The notes: a model not told the origin generated them from the letters alone. DNA of 5,592 nt from Methanosarcina sp. UBA402 (GCA_002509325.1 DADO01000009.1:1-5592), one strand, 5' to 3'. Positions 1 through 5,490 are shown, numbered from the stretch's first letter. A program made the numbers and translations.

Positions 1-25
1 CTGGCGACTGACTATGTTGTCTCAT
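1..25. repeat. Left-edge copy of a 25-bp direct repeat
   Basis: The first 25 bases match the last 25 bases of the window (5568-5592) in the same orientation at 23 of 25 positions. The differences are C/T at offset 8 and G/T at offset 19. The copy probably continues to the left of the window, so its true length cannot be seen. No transposase or terminal inverted repeat is visible, so a dispersed intergenic repeat is the simplest reading. Confidence 0.6.
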
Positions 26-107
26 TGTTCATATGTTAATTCTCGGTTTCCTCGTTTTCGGTGGAATCAATATCAACAGACATGTTTTGATAGGCTGAAT
101 AATTACA

Positions 108-154
108 ATATACGAACAATCCCTGAATAAATATACGAAACAAATCCTGAGTAA
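108..154. repeat. Degenerate ~24-bp tandem duplication
   Basis: Two adjacent units (108-130 and 131-154) both start with ATATACGAA and end with a CCTGARTAA-like sequence. A third, eroded partial unit (155-168) ends CTGAATAA. CCCTGAA at 121-127 is also found inverted as TTCAGGG at 194-200. The region is AT-rich, has no credible coding potential and lies upstream of the PUA-protein promoter. No function can be assigned. The rest of the 26-222 stretch shows nothing else I can support. Confidence 0.45.
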
Positions 155-222
155 AATATTCTGAATAAAAATGAAAATATAGCAGAAATCTATTTCAGGG
201 AATCCCAGAGCTCCACATAAGC

Positions 223-230
223 TTTAAAAA
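223..230 (+). promoter_or_regulatory. Candidate TATA box for the PUA-protein gene
   Basis: TTTAAAAA resembles an archaeal box A, and lies inside the short inverted repeat GCTTT-AA-AAAGC (221-232). Archaeal transcripts usually start about 25 nt downstream of box A, here around 250-256. That would leave a leader of about 25-30 nt before the TTG at 280, but almost none before the TTG at 262. Only the sequence match supports it. Confidence 0.4.
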
Positions 231-270
231 GCACAAACCCCCTATGAATAACACATAACATTTGAAATTC

Positions 271-276
271 GGTGAT
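271..276 (+). promoter_or_regulatory. Shine-Dalgarno site deciding the PUA-protein start
   Basis: GGTGAT complements the archaeal 16S 3' end (AUCACCUCC). Its GG lies 7 nt before the TTG at 280, the same spacing as the GG of GGTGA before the proS ATG. It falls inside the longer reading frame that starts at TTG 262, and no comparable site precedes 262. Confidence 0.5.
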
Positions 277-279
277 CAA

Positions 280-765
280 TTGAAAGTGAAGTCAAGAGTC
301 CAGTTGAGGAAGAATGCCAAGAACAAAATGTTGAAAGAGCTTATATCCATTTTCGGTGAAGAGATGTCAGGGCTGGAAGACAAAACCCTGGAAAAAATTG
401 CCCTTGAGGAATATTCCCTTATCCTTGTGGATGGTAAGCCTTTGCTTTTTGAAATTGAAGAACATCTTTTTCCCACCGTGCGCGGAGCTCTTGAGATGGA
501 ACTTCAAAAGCGTGTTGTAACCGTGGACAAAGGAGCTATTCGTTTCGTTTCAAACGGCGCGGATATAATGGCTCCGGGAATCGTGGCTGCTGATCCCGAA
601 ATAAAAGAAGGAGACCTTGTAATCATAGTAGAGGAGACTCATCGAAAACCTCTTGCAATCGGGAAAGCTCTTATGGTAGGGCCTGAAATGGTAGAAGCTA
701 CTTCAGGTAAAGCCATAAAATCAATAACCCATGTAGGAGATAAACTCTGGAATATGGAATTATGA
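280..765 (+). CDS. PUA-domain RNA-binding protein (archaeal MCT-1/Tma20-like)
   Basis: Predicted cytoplasmic RNA-binding protein of about 161 residues. The N-terminal part (about 80 residues) is a basic then mixed helical/strand pre-PUA module starting KSRVQLRK. The C-terminal part, from about VTVDKGAIRF onward, is a PUA domain with the hallmark GADIMAPGI motif, a later IKEGDLVIIV strand, and GKAIKSITHVGD near the end. This layout matches the single-copy archaeal relatives of eukaryotic MCT-1/Tma20, which act in ribosome recycling and re-initiation; the archaeal role is inferred. The reading frame is open from a TTG at 262. I prefer TTG 280 because GGTGAT at 271-276 is a good Shine-Dalgarno match at the same distance as in proS, and because the predicted promoter leaves no leader for 262. 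GTG 286 is another possibility. The gene is followed by a T-tract and appears monocistronic. Family assignment is firm; the start is not. Confidence 0.88.
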   Translation: MKVKSRVQLRKNAKNKMLKELISIFGEEMSGLEDKTLEKIALEEYSLILVDGKPLLFEIEEHLFPTVRGALEMELQKRVVTVDKGAIRFVSNGADIMAPGIVAADPEIKEGDLVIIVEETHRKPLAIGKALMVGPEMVEATSGKAIKSITHVGDKLWNMEL

Positions 766-788
766 AAGGTCCCATAAAATAATATATA

Positions 789-794
789 TTTTTT
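789..794 (+). terminator. T-tract terminator after the PUA-protein gene
   Basis: Six Ts at 789-794, preceded by alternating AT, 23 nt after the stop codon. Archaeal RNA polymerase terminates on T-rich tracts without needing a hairpin, so this probably ends the PUA-protein transcript. The stretch of about 65 nt between it and the sepF TATA box holds the small hairpins described separately. Confidence 0.45.
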
Positions 795-799
795 ATTAA

Positions 800-833
800 A
801 CGAAACCTGTGGGCAGGAGACGAAACCCTCCTG
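800..833 (+). other. Competing small hairpins with a repeated ACGAAACC element
   Basis: CAGGAG (814-819) pairs with CTCCTG (828-833) around the loop ACGAAACC (820-827). The same octamer ACGAAACC also occurs 20 nt earlier at 800-807. CCTG (806-809) can instead pair with CAGG (814-817), which would exclude the first hairpin. The element lies downstream of the PUA T-tract and upstream of the sepF TATA box, so it is either read-through 3' UTR or a DNA-level site. Stems are short and the function is unknown. Confidence 0.35.
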
Positions 834-858
834 AAGCAAAAAGAAAATCAGGATCAGC

Positions 859-866
859 TTTATAAT
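859..866 (+). promoter_or_regulatory. TATA box of the sepF-ZPR1 operon
   Basis: TTTATAAT is close to the methanogen box A consensus TTTATATA and is the best such match in the spacer. Transcription would begin near 888-893, giving a leader of about 50 nt before sepF. A second AT-rich candidate (TTAATATA, 875-882) cannot be excluded. Confidence 0.5.
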
Positions 867-930
867 AGCAAAATTAATTAATATAGATTTCAATATAGGA
901 AAATGCGATTCGAATTTTAAAAAATACGAA

Positions 931-935
931 AGGTG
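931..935 (+). promoter_or_regulatory. sepF ribosome binding site
   Basis: AGGTG lies 8 nt before the ATG at 944. The frame is also open from a GTG at 935, but that codon overlaps this site and would leave no Shine-Dalgarno sequence, so the ATG at 944 is chosen. Confidence 0.65.
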
Positions 936-943
936 TGCGCAAT

Positions 944-1324
944 ATGGCAAATCTCATAGACAAACTCCTTGGCAGCAGTACAAAGAGTTCAACCAGCCCC
1001 GAGGATTATACTGAAATTGACCTCAGTAAATATGAGGAAGTTCTCGAAGACGAACCTGCAGAAACTTATGTAAAGATCGCAGAAGTCTCGAATATCAACC
1101 AGGTATCCCAGCTCAAGCAGGAGATATATAACGGAAATATCCTGATGGTAGATATTTCAAACATCAGGGGCGATGACCTGCTTAGAGATAGGGTTTTAAA
1201 AGAGCTGAAAGACGTCGTTATCGATGTACATGGGGACATCGCAGGTGTCAAAGGAAGCACCGTTATTATAACCCCAACAGGCATTAAAATCGACAGATCC
1301 AAAATCACTGGTGGAAAATATTGA
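944..1324 (+). CDS. sepF: Archaeal cell division protein SepF
   Basis: A 126-residue SepF. In archaea SepF is the membrane anchor of the FtsZ ring: it dimerises, binds the FtsZ C-terminal tail and tethers it to the membrane at mid-cell. Residues 1-10 (MANLIDKLLG) form a short amphipathic helix starting at the first Met, as expected for the membrane-targeting sequence. Residues 11-40 are a Ser/Thr-rich, then acidic, flexible linker. Residues 41-126 form the globular SepF core, with NGNILMVDISNIR near 63-75 and GDIAGV...TVIITPTGIKI near 97-116, a signature ending of archaeal SepF. Choosing ATG 944 rather than GTG 935 keeps the helix exactly N-terminal. The stop codon overlaps the start of the ZPR1 gene (TTGA), so the two are co-transcribed and probably translationally coupled. 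FtsZ itself is not in the window. No truncation is seen, and the family assignment is strong. Confidence 0.92.
   Translation: MANLIDKLLGSSTKSSTSPEDYTEIDLSKYEEVLEDEPAETYVKIAEVSNINQVSQLKQEIYNGNILMVDISNIRGDDLLRDRVLKELKDVVIDVHGDIAGVKGSTVIITPTGIKIDRSKITGGKY
1310..1314 (+). promoter_or_regulatory. ZPR1 ribosome binding site inside the sepF 3' end
   Basis: GGTGG lies 6 nt before the TTG at 1321, within the last codons of sepF. It supports the non-ATG start and shows that the second gene can be initiated independently or by re-initiation after the overlapping sepF stop. Confidence 0.55.
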
Positions 1325-1965
1325 ATCAGGATTTTTTAAAACAGGAAAGGTTTGAAACAAGAATCTGCTGCCCTCTGTGCCAGAGAGACCTGGTGATGAA
1401 CTGGCAGAGAGATAATATTCCCTATTTTGGGGAGATCATGTACCTCACTGCAAGATGCCAGTGCAGTTTCCGTTTTGCAGATACAATGATTCTCTCGAGT
1501 AAGGAACCCATGCGCTATGAGATGCCGGTTGAAACTCTTGAAGACCTGAATGCAAGGGTTATTCGTTCAACCTCAGGAACAATCCGCATCCCAGAGATGG
1601 GGGCTACTATCGAACCTGGATCGGTTTCGGAGTCATACGTAACGAATATTGAAGGTGTGCTGCACAGGGTCCGGGATGTCCTTATGACCGCGAGCAGGTG
1701 GGTACAGGGAGACGAAGCGAAGTCTTCCCGCAGCCAGGAACTCCTGTGTATGCTCGAAGAAGTGATTGAAGGAAATAAGAAAATTACAGTCATAGTCGAA
1801 GATCCCCTTGGAAACAGCGCAATCATTTCAAAGAAAGCTAAAGCTGTCAAGCTCTCCAAAGAAGAAGCCGAGAAGCTCAATACCGGCATGATTGTTTTCG
1901 ATGTTGACAAAACCGAACTAATGCACGATGTTTCAGATAATGTTCAGCCCCACGGGGGAAATTAA
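1321..1965 (+). CDS. ZPR1-type zinc-finger protein (single ZPR1 domain)
   Basis: A 214-residue archaeal ZPR1. Eukaryotic ZPR1, with two such modules, binds elongation factor eEF1A and acts as its folding chaperone. A matching role with archaeal EF1A is an inference. The N-terminal zinc finger has CPLC (17-20) and CQC (46-48), with an additional Cys16. Between them is IPYFGEI (33-39), the counterpart of the IPFFREI-type segment. The ZPR1 A/B domain follows: STSGTIRIPEMG (83-94), NIEG (109-112), a helical hairpin around 115-150, then TVIVEDPLGNS (156-166). Residues about 171-214 form a Lys/Glu-rich tail. The usual second cysteine pair is CxxC; here it is CxC, one residue short. TTG 1321 is supported by GGTGG 6 nt upstream and overlaps the sepF stop by 4 nt. 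The gene ends in a T7 tract, so sepF-ZPR1 is a two-gene operon. The family call is firm; the chaperone function is not shown here. Confidence 0.9.
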   Translation: MNQDFLKQERFETRICCPLCQRDLVMNWQRDNIPYFGEIMYLTARCQCSFRFADTMILSSKEPMRYEMPVETLEDLNARVIRSTSGTIRIPEMGATIEPGSVSESYVTNIEGVLHRVRDVLMTASRWVQGDEAKSSRSQELLCMLEEVIEGNKKITVIVEDPLGNSAIISKKAKAVKLSKEEAEKLNTGMIVFDVDKTELMHDVSDNVQPHGGN

Positions 1966-1966
1966 C

Positions 1967-1982
1967 TTTTTTTCCGGTTTTT
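1967..1982 (+). terminator. Double T-tract terminator of the sepF-ZPR1 operon
   Basis: T7 (1967-1973) and T5 (1978-1982), separated by CCGG, begin 2 nt after the ZPR1 stop. This is the pattern expected for archaeal intrinsic termination. No strong stem precedes it. Confidence 0.55.
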
Positions 1983-2089
1983 CACAGCCTGACAAATTCC
2001 GGGGGCACTTCCAATATAGTTATTTACTTTTATTCCAATAAAGGCAGACATATTGTGAGCTATGCAGGCAATCTCATGTCAGGATGCCG

Positions 2090-2196
2090 CATATCTCAAG
2101 AGCTACATATCTCAAGAACCACACATCTCAAGAACCATACATCTCAAGAACAACATCTCTCAAGAATAACATACCTCAGAACAACATATCCCGAGA
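2090..2196. repeat. Seven-unit 16-bp tandem array
   Basis: The core CTCAAGA recurs at 2095, 2111, 2127, 2143 and 2159, exactly every 16 bp. A sixth copy at 2175 has lost one base (CTCAGA), and a seventh at 2190 is diverged (CCCGAGA). The consensus unit is approximately CATATCTCAAGAACCA. The period is not a multiple of three and no reading frame covers the array, so it is non-coding. It lies in the spacer between the ZPR1 terminator and the proS leader. Direct rather than inverted units of 16 bp argue against CRISPR. It could be a slippage-generated minisatellite or a cluster of protein-binding sites. Confidence 0.85.
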
Positions 2197-2280
2197 TGTG
2201 ATGCTTGGAAAATCATTTCATAAGGTTTCGTTAAGGAGATTATGGATGGTGTTCAGGATGTGATGCCGGAAAGCGGGCTC

Positions 2281-2471
2281 TAAAAATTTGATTAATTCAA
2301 GGCTTCGACAACGAGTTTAAAACTTATTTCATAAATATAAGAACTATATTATAACCTAAAAATTATTAAACTAATTTAAGAATTCATTTGGTAAATTTAA
2401 TATTTATTTTGCCAATTAAATATTAAAGATTTAGTTAAAGATTAAAGACTTATTTCAGATCGCAGTAATAC
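2281..2471 (+). promoter_or_regulatory. AT-rich proS upstream region with several TATA candidates
   Basis: This stretch is strongly AT-rich and must contain the proS promoter, but several box A-like sequences compete: TATATTATA (2345-2353), TTTAATAT (2397-2404) and AAATATTAA (2418-2426). It also holds the direct repeat ACTTATTTCA (2322-2331 and 2448-2457) and three TTAAAGA copies (2423, 2435 and 2442). I cannot choose a start site from sequence alone. The remaining bases 2197-2280 include a 10-bp direct repeat, GATGTGATGC (2195-2204 and 2257-2266). Confidence 0.35.
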
Positions 2472-2476
2472 GGTGA
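2472..2476 (+). promoter_or_regulatory. proS ribosome binding site
   Basis: GGTGA lies 4 nt before the ATG at 2481, with its GG 7 nt from the start codon. This fits the GGTG-type sites of the neighbouring genes. Confidence 0.55.
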
Positions 2477-2480
2477 AGGT

Positions 2481-3923
2481 ATGGCAGAAAGCGAAAAAGA
2501 AGCAGCACTCCCTCCAAAAGAGGAATTCAGCGAATGGTACAACGAACTTTTGTGGATGGCCGAAATAATGGACGTCCGCTATCCTGTGAAAGGGCTATAT
2601 GTCTGGTACCCCTTCGGCTTTGCGATCCGCAGGATTACTTATAATATTATAAGAGAAATCCTTGACAATAGCGGACACCAGGAAACACTCTTTCCGCTGC
2701 TTATTCCCGAAAATGAATTCATGAAAGAAGCCGAACACATAAAAGGTTTTGAAGATGAAGTGTACTGGGTAACACACGGAGGAAGAGACGAACTTGACAT
2801 CCCTCTGGCTCTTCGCCCAACAAGTGAGACTGCCATTTACCCAATGTACAAAATATGGGTAAGGTCCCACGCGGATCTGCCACTCAAATTCTACCAGATA
2901 GTCAACACTTTCCGTTACGAGACAAAACATACCCGTCCCCTGATAAGGCTCAGGGAGATTACTTCATTCAAAGAAGCCCACACCGTGCACGCCACCTGGG
3001 AAGATGCAGAAGCTCAGGTTAAGGAAGCCGTCAGGCTCTATACCGAGATATACCGCAGGCTTGGTGTCCCTGTGCTCAGGTCAAGAAGACCCGACTGGGA
3101 TAAGTTCCCGGGCGCAGATTACACCGATGCTCTTGATGCCGTTATGCCTGACGGAAAGACCCTTCAGATAGGTACGGTTCACCATCTGGGAGATAACTTT
3201 GCAAAAACCTTTGACATTACGTATGAAGCCCCTGATGGAGAGCAGCGTTATGCCCACCAGACCTGTTATGGGATTTCAGAGAGATCGATCGCAGCCACAA
3301 TTTCCATCCACGGAGATGACAAAGGGCTGGTTTTGCCTCCAGAAATCGCGCCTGTACAGGTTGTCATTATCCCGATTATTTTCAAAAAGGGAGCAGAAGA
3401 GGTGCTCGCAGCCTGCAAGGATGTGCAGGAACGCCTGAAAAAATTAGGCATGCGAGTCGAAATCGATGCAAGTGACCTCCGTCCCGGTGCAAAATACTAC
3501 AAATGGGAGATGAAAGGCGTACCCCTTAGGCTTGAAATCGGGCCCAGAGACTTTCAAAATAACGTTGCTGTAGCTGTTAGAAGGGACACCGGAGAAAAAG
3601 AACAGATCCCACTCTCTGAGATCGAAGCCGGTGTGAATTCAAGGTTTGAAAGAATCCACCAAAGCCTATATCAAAAGGCGAAAACTGAACTTGAAAACCA
3701 CATTTTTGAATGTGAGGGACTTGAAGAGGTAAAGGATAAAATCCAGGAGGGTGTTGCAACAATTCCCTGGTGCGGAAACAAGGAGTGCGGGCTTGTTATA
3801 GAAGAACGGATAGGGGCAGGAATTCTTGGAATCCCTCTGGAGCAGAAAAAAGACCGAAAAGAAAAATGCCCTGTCTGCGGAGGAGAAACTGAAACCCGTG
3901 TGTATGTGGCAAGAACATACTAA
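2481..3923 (+). CDS. proS: Prolyl-tRNA synthetase, archaeal/eukaryal type
   Basis: Cytoplasmic class II synthetase that activates proline with ATP and charges tRNA-Pro. Its 480 residues fit the archaeal/eukaryal ProRS form, which lacks the editing insertion of bacterial enzymes. The catalytic domain (about 15-285) has motif 1 around 45-76 (GFAIRR...LFPLLIPE), the proline-pocket loop RPTSE (112-116), motif 2 with FRYE (144-147) and TRPLIRLREITSFKEAHT (151-168), and motif 3 with GISERSI (264-270). The anticodon-binding domain (about 290-395) starts APVQVVIIPI. The C-terminal zinc-binding extension has C431, C436, C463 and C466 and ends in ARTY, as in this subtype. All key residues seem present and the gene is intact. 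It is preceded by its own 515-bp spacer and followed by terminator-like sequences, so it is probably monocistronic. Confidence in the function is very high. Confidence 0.97.
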   Translation: MAESEKEAALPPKEEFSEWYNELLWMAEIMDVRYPVKGLYVWYPFGFAIRRITYNIIREILDNSGHQETLFPLLIPENEFMKEAEHIKGFEDEVYWVTHGGRDELDIPLALRPTSETAIYPMYKIWVRSHADLPLKFYQIVNTFRYETKHTRPLIRLREITSFKEAHTVHATWEDAEAQVKEAVRLYTEIYRRLGVPVLRSRRPDWDKFPGADYTDALDAVMPDGKTLQIGTVHHLGDNFAKTFDITYEAPDGEQRYAHQTCYGISERSIAATISIHGDDKGLVLPPEIAPVQVVIIPIIFKKGAEEVLAACKDVQERLKKLGMRVEIDASDLRPGAKYYKWEMKGVPLRLEIGPRDFQNNVAVAVRRDTGEKEQIPLSEIEAGVNSRFERIHQSLYQKAKTELENHIFECEGLEEVKDKIQEGVATIPWCGNKECGLVIEERIGAGILGIPLEQKKDRKEKCPVCGGETETRVYVARTY

Positions 3924-3951
3924 TGCAAAAAACCTTTTTGACACAGCCCAG

Positions 3952-3983
3952 AAAGCCGATTATTCCGACCTGGTTCGGCTTTT
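3952..3983 (+). terminator. Hairpin plus T-run terminator after proS
   Basis: AAAGCCGA (3952-3959) pairs perfectly with TCGGCTTT (3975-3982) around a 15-nt loop. The 3' arm runs into TTTT (3980-3983), with more T-rich sequence downstream. It starts 28 nt after the proS stop. An unstructured T5 (3934-3938) occurs even earlier. The stem could also be a 3'-end stabiliser. Confidence 0.55.
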
Positions 3984-3992
3984 CGCTTATCA

Positions 3993-4087
3993 TTTTTAAT
4001 TCTTCCAAGTTATCCTACATCTCTTTTTAATTCTTCGCAGGTTATCTTATATCTCTTTTTAAATCTTCACAAGTTGTCCTATTCCCC
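3993..4087 (+). repeat. Three ~32-bp tandem units, each starting with a T5 tract
   Basis: Units at 3993-4023 (31 nt), 4024-4055 (32 nt) and 4056-4087 (32 nt) each open with TTTTTAA and continue with a conserved CTTC, then RGTTRTCYTA. Units 1 and 2 share TTTTTAATTCTTC and a TATCTC/CATCTC end; unit 3 is more diverged. The T5 tracts fall at 3993-3997, 4024-4028 and 4056-4060. They lie just downstream of the proS hairpin, so the array presents three serial archaeal T-tract terminators made by local duplication. Confidence 0.75.
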
Positions 4088-4230
4088 ATGAGTGAACCTG
4101 AAAACAAAATATCAGGGATTTAATTATATCTGAAGATTAATTCAACTGATCTTTAATAGAAACTCAGCTAAGAACAAATGCCTGAGTCCGAAAAAGGAGA
4201 GAAATAAAGTAAAGTTAATTTGAGTAATAC

Positions 4231-4264
4231 CAAATTATATTTGTTTGTGGATAAATATTAAATA
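4231..4264 (+). promoter_or_regulatory. Probable cobT promoter region
   Basis: Two box A-like stretches occur here: AATTATAT (4233-4240), inside the inverted repeat CAAAT-TAT-ATTTG, and AAATATTAAA (4253-4262). Either would place the transcript start near 4265-4290 and give a leader of about 80-100 nt that contains the hairpin at 4309-4340. Bases 4088-4230 show no gene or clear element. Confidence 0.35.
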
Positions 4265-4308
4265 GTAAGTTGAAGAATTCACATTAGATTTCGTAAAGAA
4301 TCAACCTA

Positions 4309-4340
4309 TTTGAAAAGGCTTGCCTGCAAACTTTTTCAAA
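4309..4340 (+). promoter_or_regulatory. Hairpin in the cobT 5' leader
   Basis: TTTGAAAAGG (4309-4318) pairs with CTTTTTCAAA (4331-4340) over 10 positions, one of them a G-U pair. The loop can add a TTG/CAA mini-stem (4320-4322 with 4327-4329). The hairpin ends 15 nt before the cobT Shine-Dalgarno site. The shared TTCAA (4335-4339) could pair alternatively with TTGAA (4347-4351). No cobalamin-riboswitch B12 box was found. A regulatory role is possible but unproven. Confidence 0.4.
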
Positions 4341-4355
4341 AAACGCTTGAATGAA

Positions 4356-4359
4356 GGAG
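4356..4359 (+). promoter_or_regulatory. cobT ribosome binding site
   Basis: GGAG within AAGGAGAT lies 7 nt before the ATG at 4367. It is a strong Shine-Dalgarno match and fixes the start. Confidence 0.7.
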
Positions 4360-4366
4360 ATACGAT

Positions 4367-5416
4367 ATGGCCTGGATAGAACCAGAAGTAACTAAAAAAC
4401 CCAGAAGACCGATGTTTTTATGCGTGCTTTCCAATACCAAAACCGCACATATCCCGAAGCTCTCGGCCGCAGGAAAAACGGCAGAACTTACGGATTATAC
4501 GCCTGCAGGAGATGCAGAACTCATGGAAACAGGAGATATTATCAGTGTGCCCGTTCTCCCCATGACTCCTCCTTACGATACCCCTACTCCTGCAATTATG
4601 ACCCGTTCGGCACTGAAGCTTACGGACGCTCCATATCATTTCATAAATTCTGGCCTAATTGTAACTCCGGAGGTCCCGTGCATTGACCTTAAAGCTAAAC
4701 CCGGAGAAGACATCAGAGAACCAATTGCGGTCAGGGACGTGCAGGTAACCTACGAGCGAGCAAAGTTCCTCGCCAGGAGACTCAGAAACCAGGTAGATCA
4801 GGTAATTATCGGAGAGAGTATTCCTGGTGGTACAACAACGGCAATGGGGGTTTTAATGGCGCTTGGATATAATGGAAACGTCAGCAGCAGTGCCGATGAG
4901 AATCCTCTTGAACTGAAGAGACGAGTTGTCGAAGAAGGCATGAAAGCATCAGGCCTGACCTTTGGCTGCCTGAAGGACGATCCCATGAAAGCTATTGCCT
5001 GCATGGGAGATCCAATGATGCCTGCTGTTGCAGGTCTTGTTGCAGGCTTCCAGGACACCGATGTCAGTGTTGTCCTTGCTGGAGGGACTCAAATGGTAGC
5101 AGTCTACGCCCTGATCAAACACCTGGGCTTAAATACAGAAAAGCTGGCAATTGCCACTACCCAGTATGTCGTGAAAGATAAGTCTGCAAACTTTACCGAG
5201 CTTACCAAAACTCTTGGTGTACCTGTGGTCTATATTGCAGACCCAGGATTTGGAAAATCCGAGCTCAAAGGGCTTCACAGGTATGAGACAGGCACAATTA
5301 AAGAAGGCGCAGGTGCTGGTGGCGCTATGTACCTGGCAGGCCTCTACGGAGTCACCCAGGACGAGTTCAGAACTGAAGTGGAAAACGTCTGCAAAGTACT
5401 CAAAGCAGGACACTGA
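4367..5416 (+). CDS. cobT: Archaeal CobT, nicotinate mononucleotide-dependent base phosphoribosyltransferase
   Basis: A 349-residue member of the archaeal CobT-like family. CobT transfers the ribose phosphate of nicotinate mononucleotide to the lower-ligand base (5-hydroxybenzimidazole in many methanogens), giving the alpha-riboside phosphate used in nucleotide-loop assembly of cobamides. Methanogens need cobamides for methyl transfer. Glycine-rich segments are visible at 149-167 (GESIPGGTTTAMG...), 213-227 (MGDPMMPAVAGLVAG), 235-246 (VVLAGGTQMVAV) and 312-328 (KEGAGAGGAMYLAG...). KEGAGAGGA resembles the GEGTGA active-site segment of bacterial CobT, so E313 is the likely catalytic glutamate (an inference by alignment in the head). 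ATG 4367 has GGAG 7 nt upstream. The gene stands alone, without other cob/cbi genes nearby, behind a long leader with a hairpin. The exact base substrate cannot be read from the sequence. Confidence 0.9.
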   Translation: MAWIEPEVTKKPRRPMFLCVLSNTKTAHIPKLSAAGKTAELTDYTPAGDAELMETGDIISVPVLPMTPPYDTPTPAIMTRSALKLTDAPYHFINSGLIVTPEVPCIDLKAKPGEDIREPIAVRDVQVTYERAKFLARRLRNQVDQVIIGESIPGGTTTAMGVLMALGYNGNVSSSADENPLELKRRVVEEGMKASGLTFGCLKDDPMKAIACMGDPMMPAVAGLVAGFQDTDVSVVLAGGTQMVAVYALIKHLGLNTEKLAIATTQYVVKDKSANFTELTKTLGVPVVYIADPGFGKSELKGLHRYETGTIKEGAGAGGAMYLAGLYGVTQDEFRTEVENVCKVLKAGH

Positions 5417-5423
5417 AAAACGA

Positions 5424-5429
5424 TTTTTT
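5424..5429 (+). terminator. T-tract terminator after cobT
   Basis: T6 lies 8 nt after the cobT stop, followed by another TTTT at 5436-5439. TTTGATT (5427-5433) could pair with AATCAAA (5458-5464) in the CAAAT repeat to form a weak AT stem. The T-tract alone is enough for archaeal termination. Confidence 0.5.
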
Positions 5430-5455
5430 GATTGGTTTTGTAAGAATTACTCATT

Positions 5456-5475
5456 CAAATCAAATCAAATCAAAT
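5456..5475. repeat. (CAAAT)4 microsatellite
   Basis: Four perfect copies of CAAAT in the cobT 3' region. A five-base unit outside any gene is prone to length change by slippage. Confidence 0.9.
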
Positions 5476-5490
5476 CTGTAACTATTCAGC

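Noticed and set aside
935..943. GTG start for sepF, giving MRNMANL
   Set aside because: The GTG overlaps the AGGTG ribosome binding site that serves ATG 944, and the longer form would move the membrane helix away from the N-terminus.
2090..2196. CRISPR-like array
   Set aside because: Units are only 16 bp and contiguous, with no unique spacers of regular length and no cas genes; it is a simple tandem repeat.
2595..2930. Long minus-strand open frames inside proS, and similar ones opposite the other genes
   Set aside because: They lie wholly opposite strongly conserved coding sequence, show no recognisable domains and are shadows of the real frames.
4088..4208. Short frames MSEPENKISGI (4088) and MPESEKGEK (near 4179)
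   Set aside because: They have 11 and 9 codons and no ribosome binding site; they are not supported as genes.
4088..4366. Cobalamin riboswitch upstream of cobT
   Set aside because: No B12-box-like conserved core was seen in the leader, and only one simple AT-rich hairpin is present.
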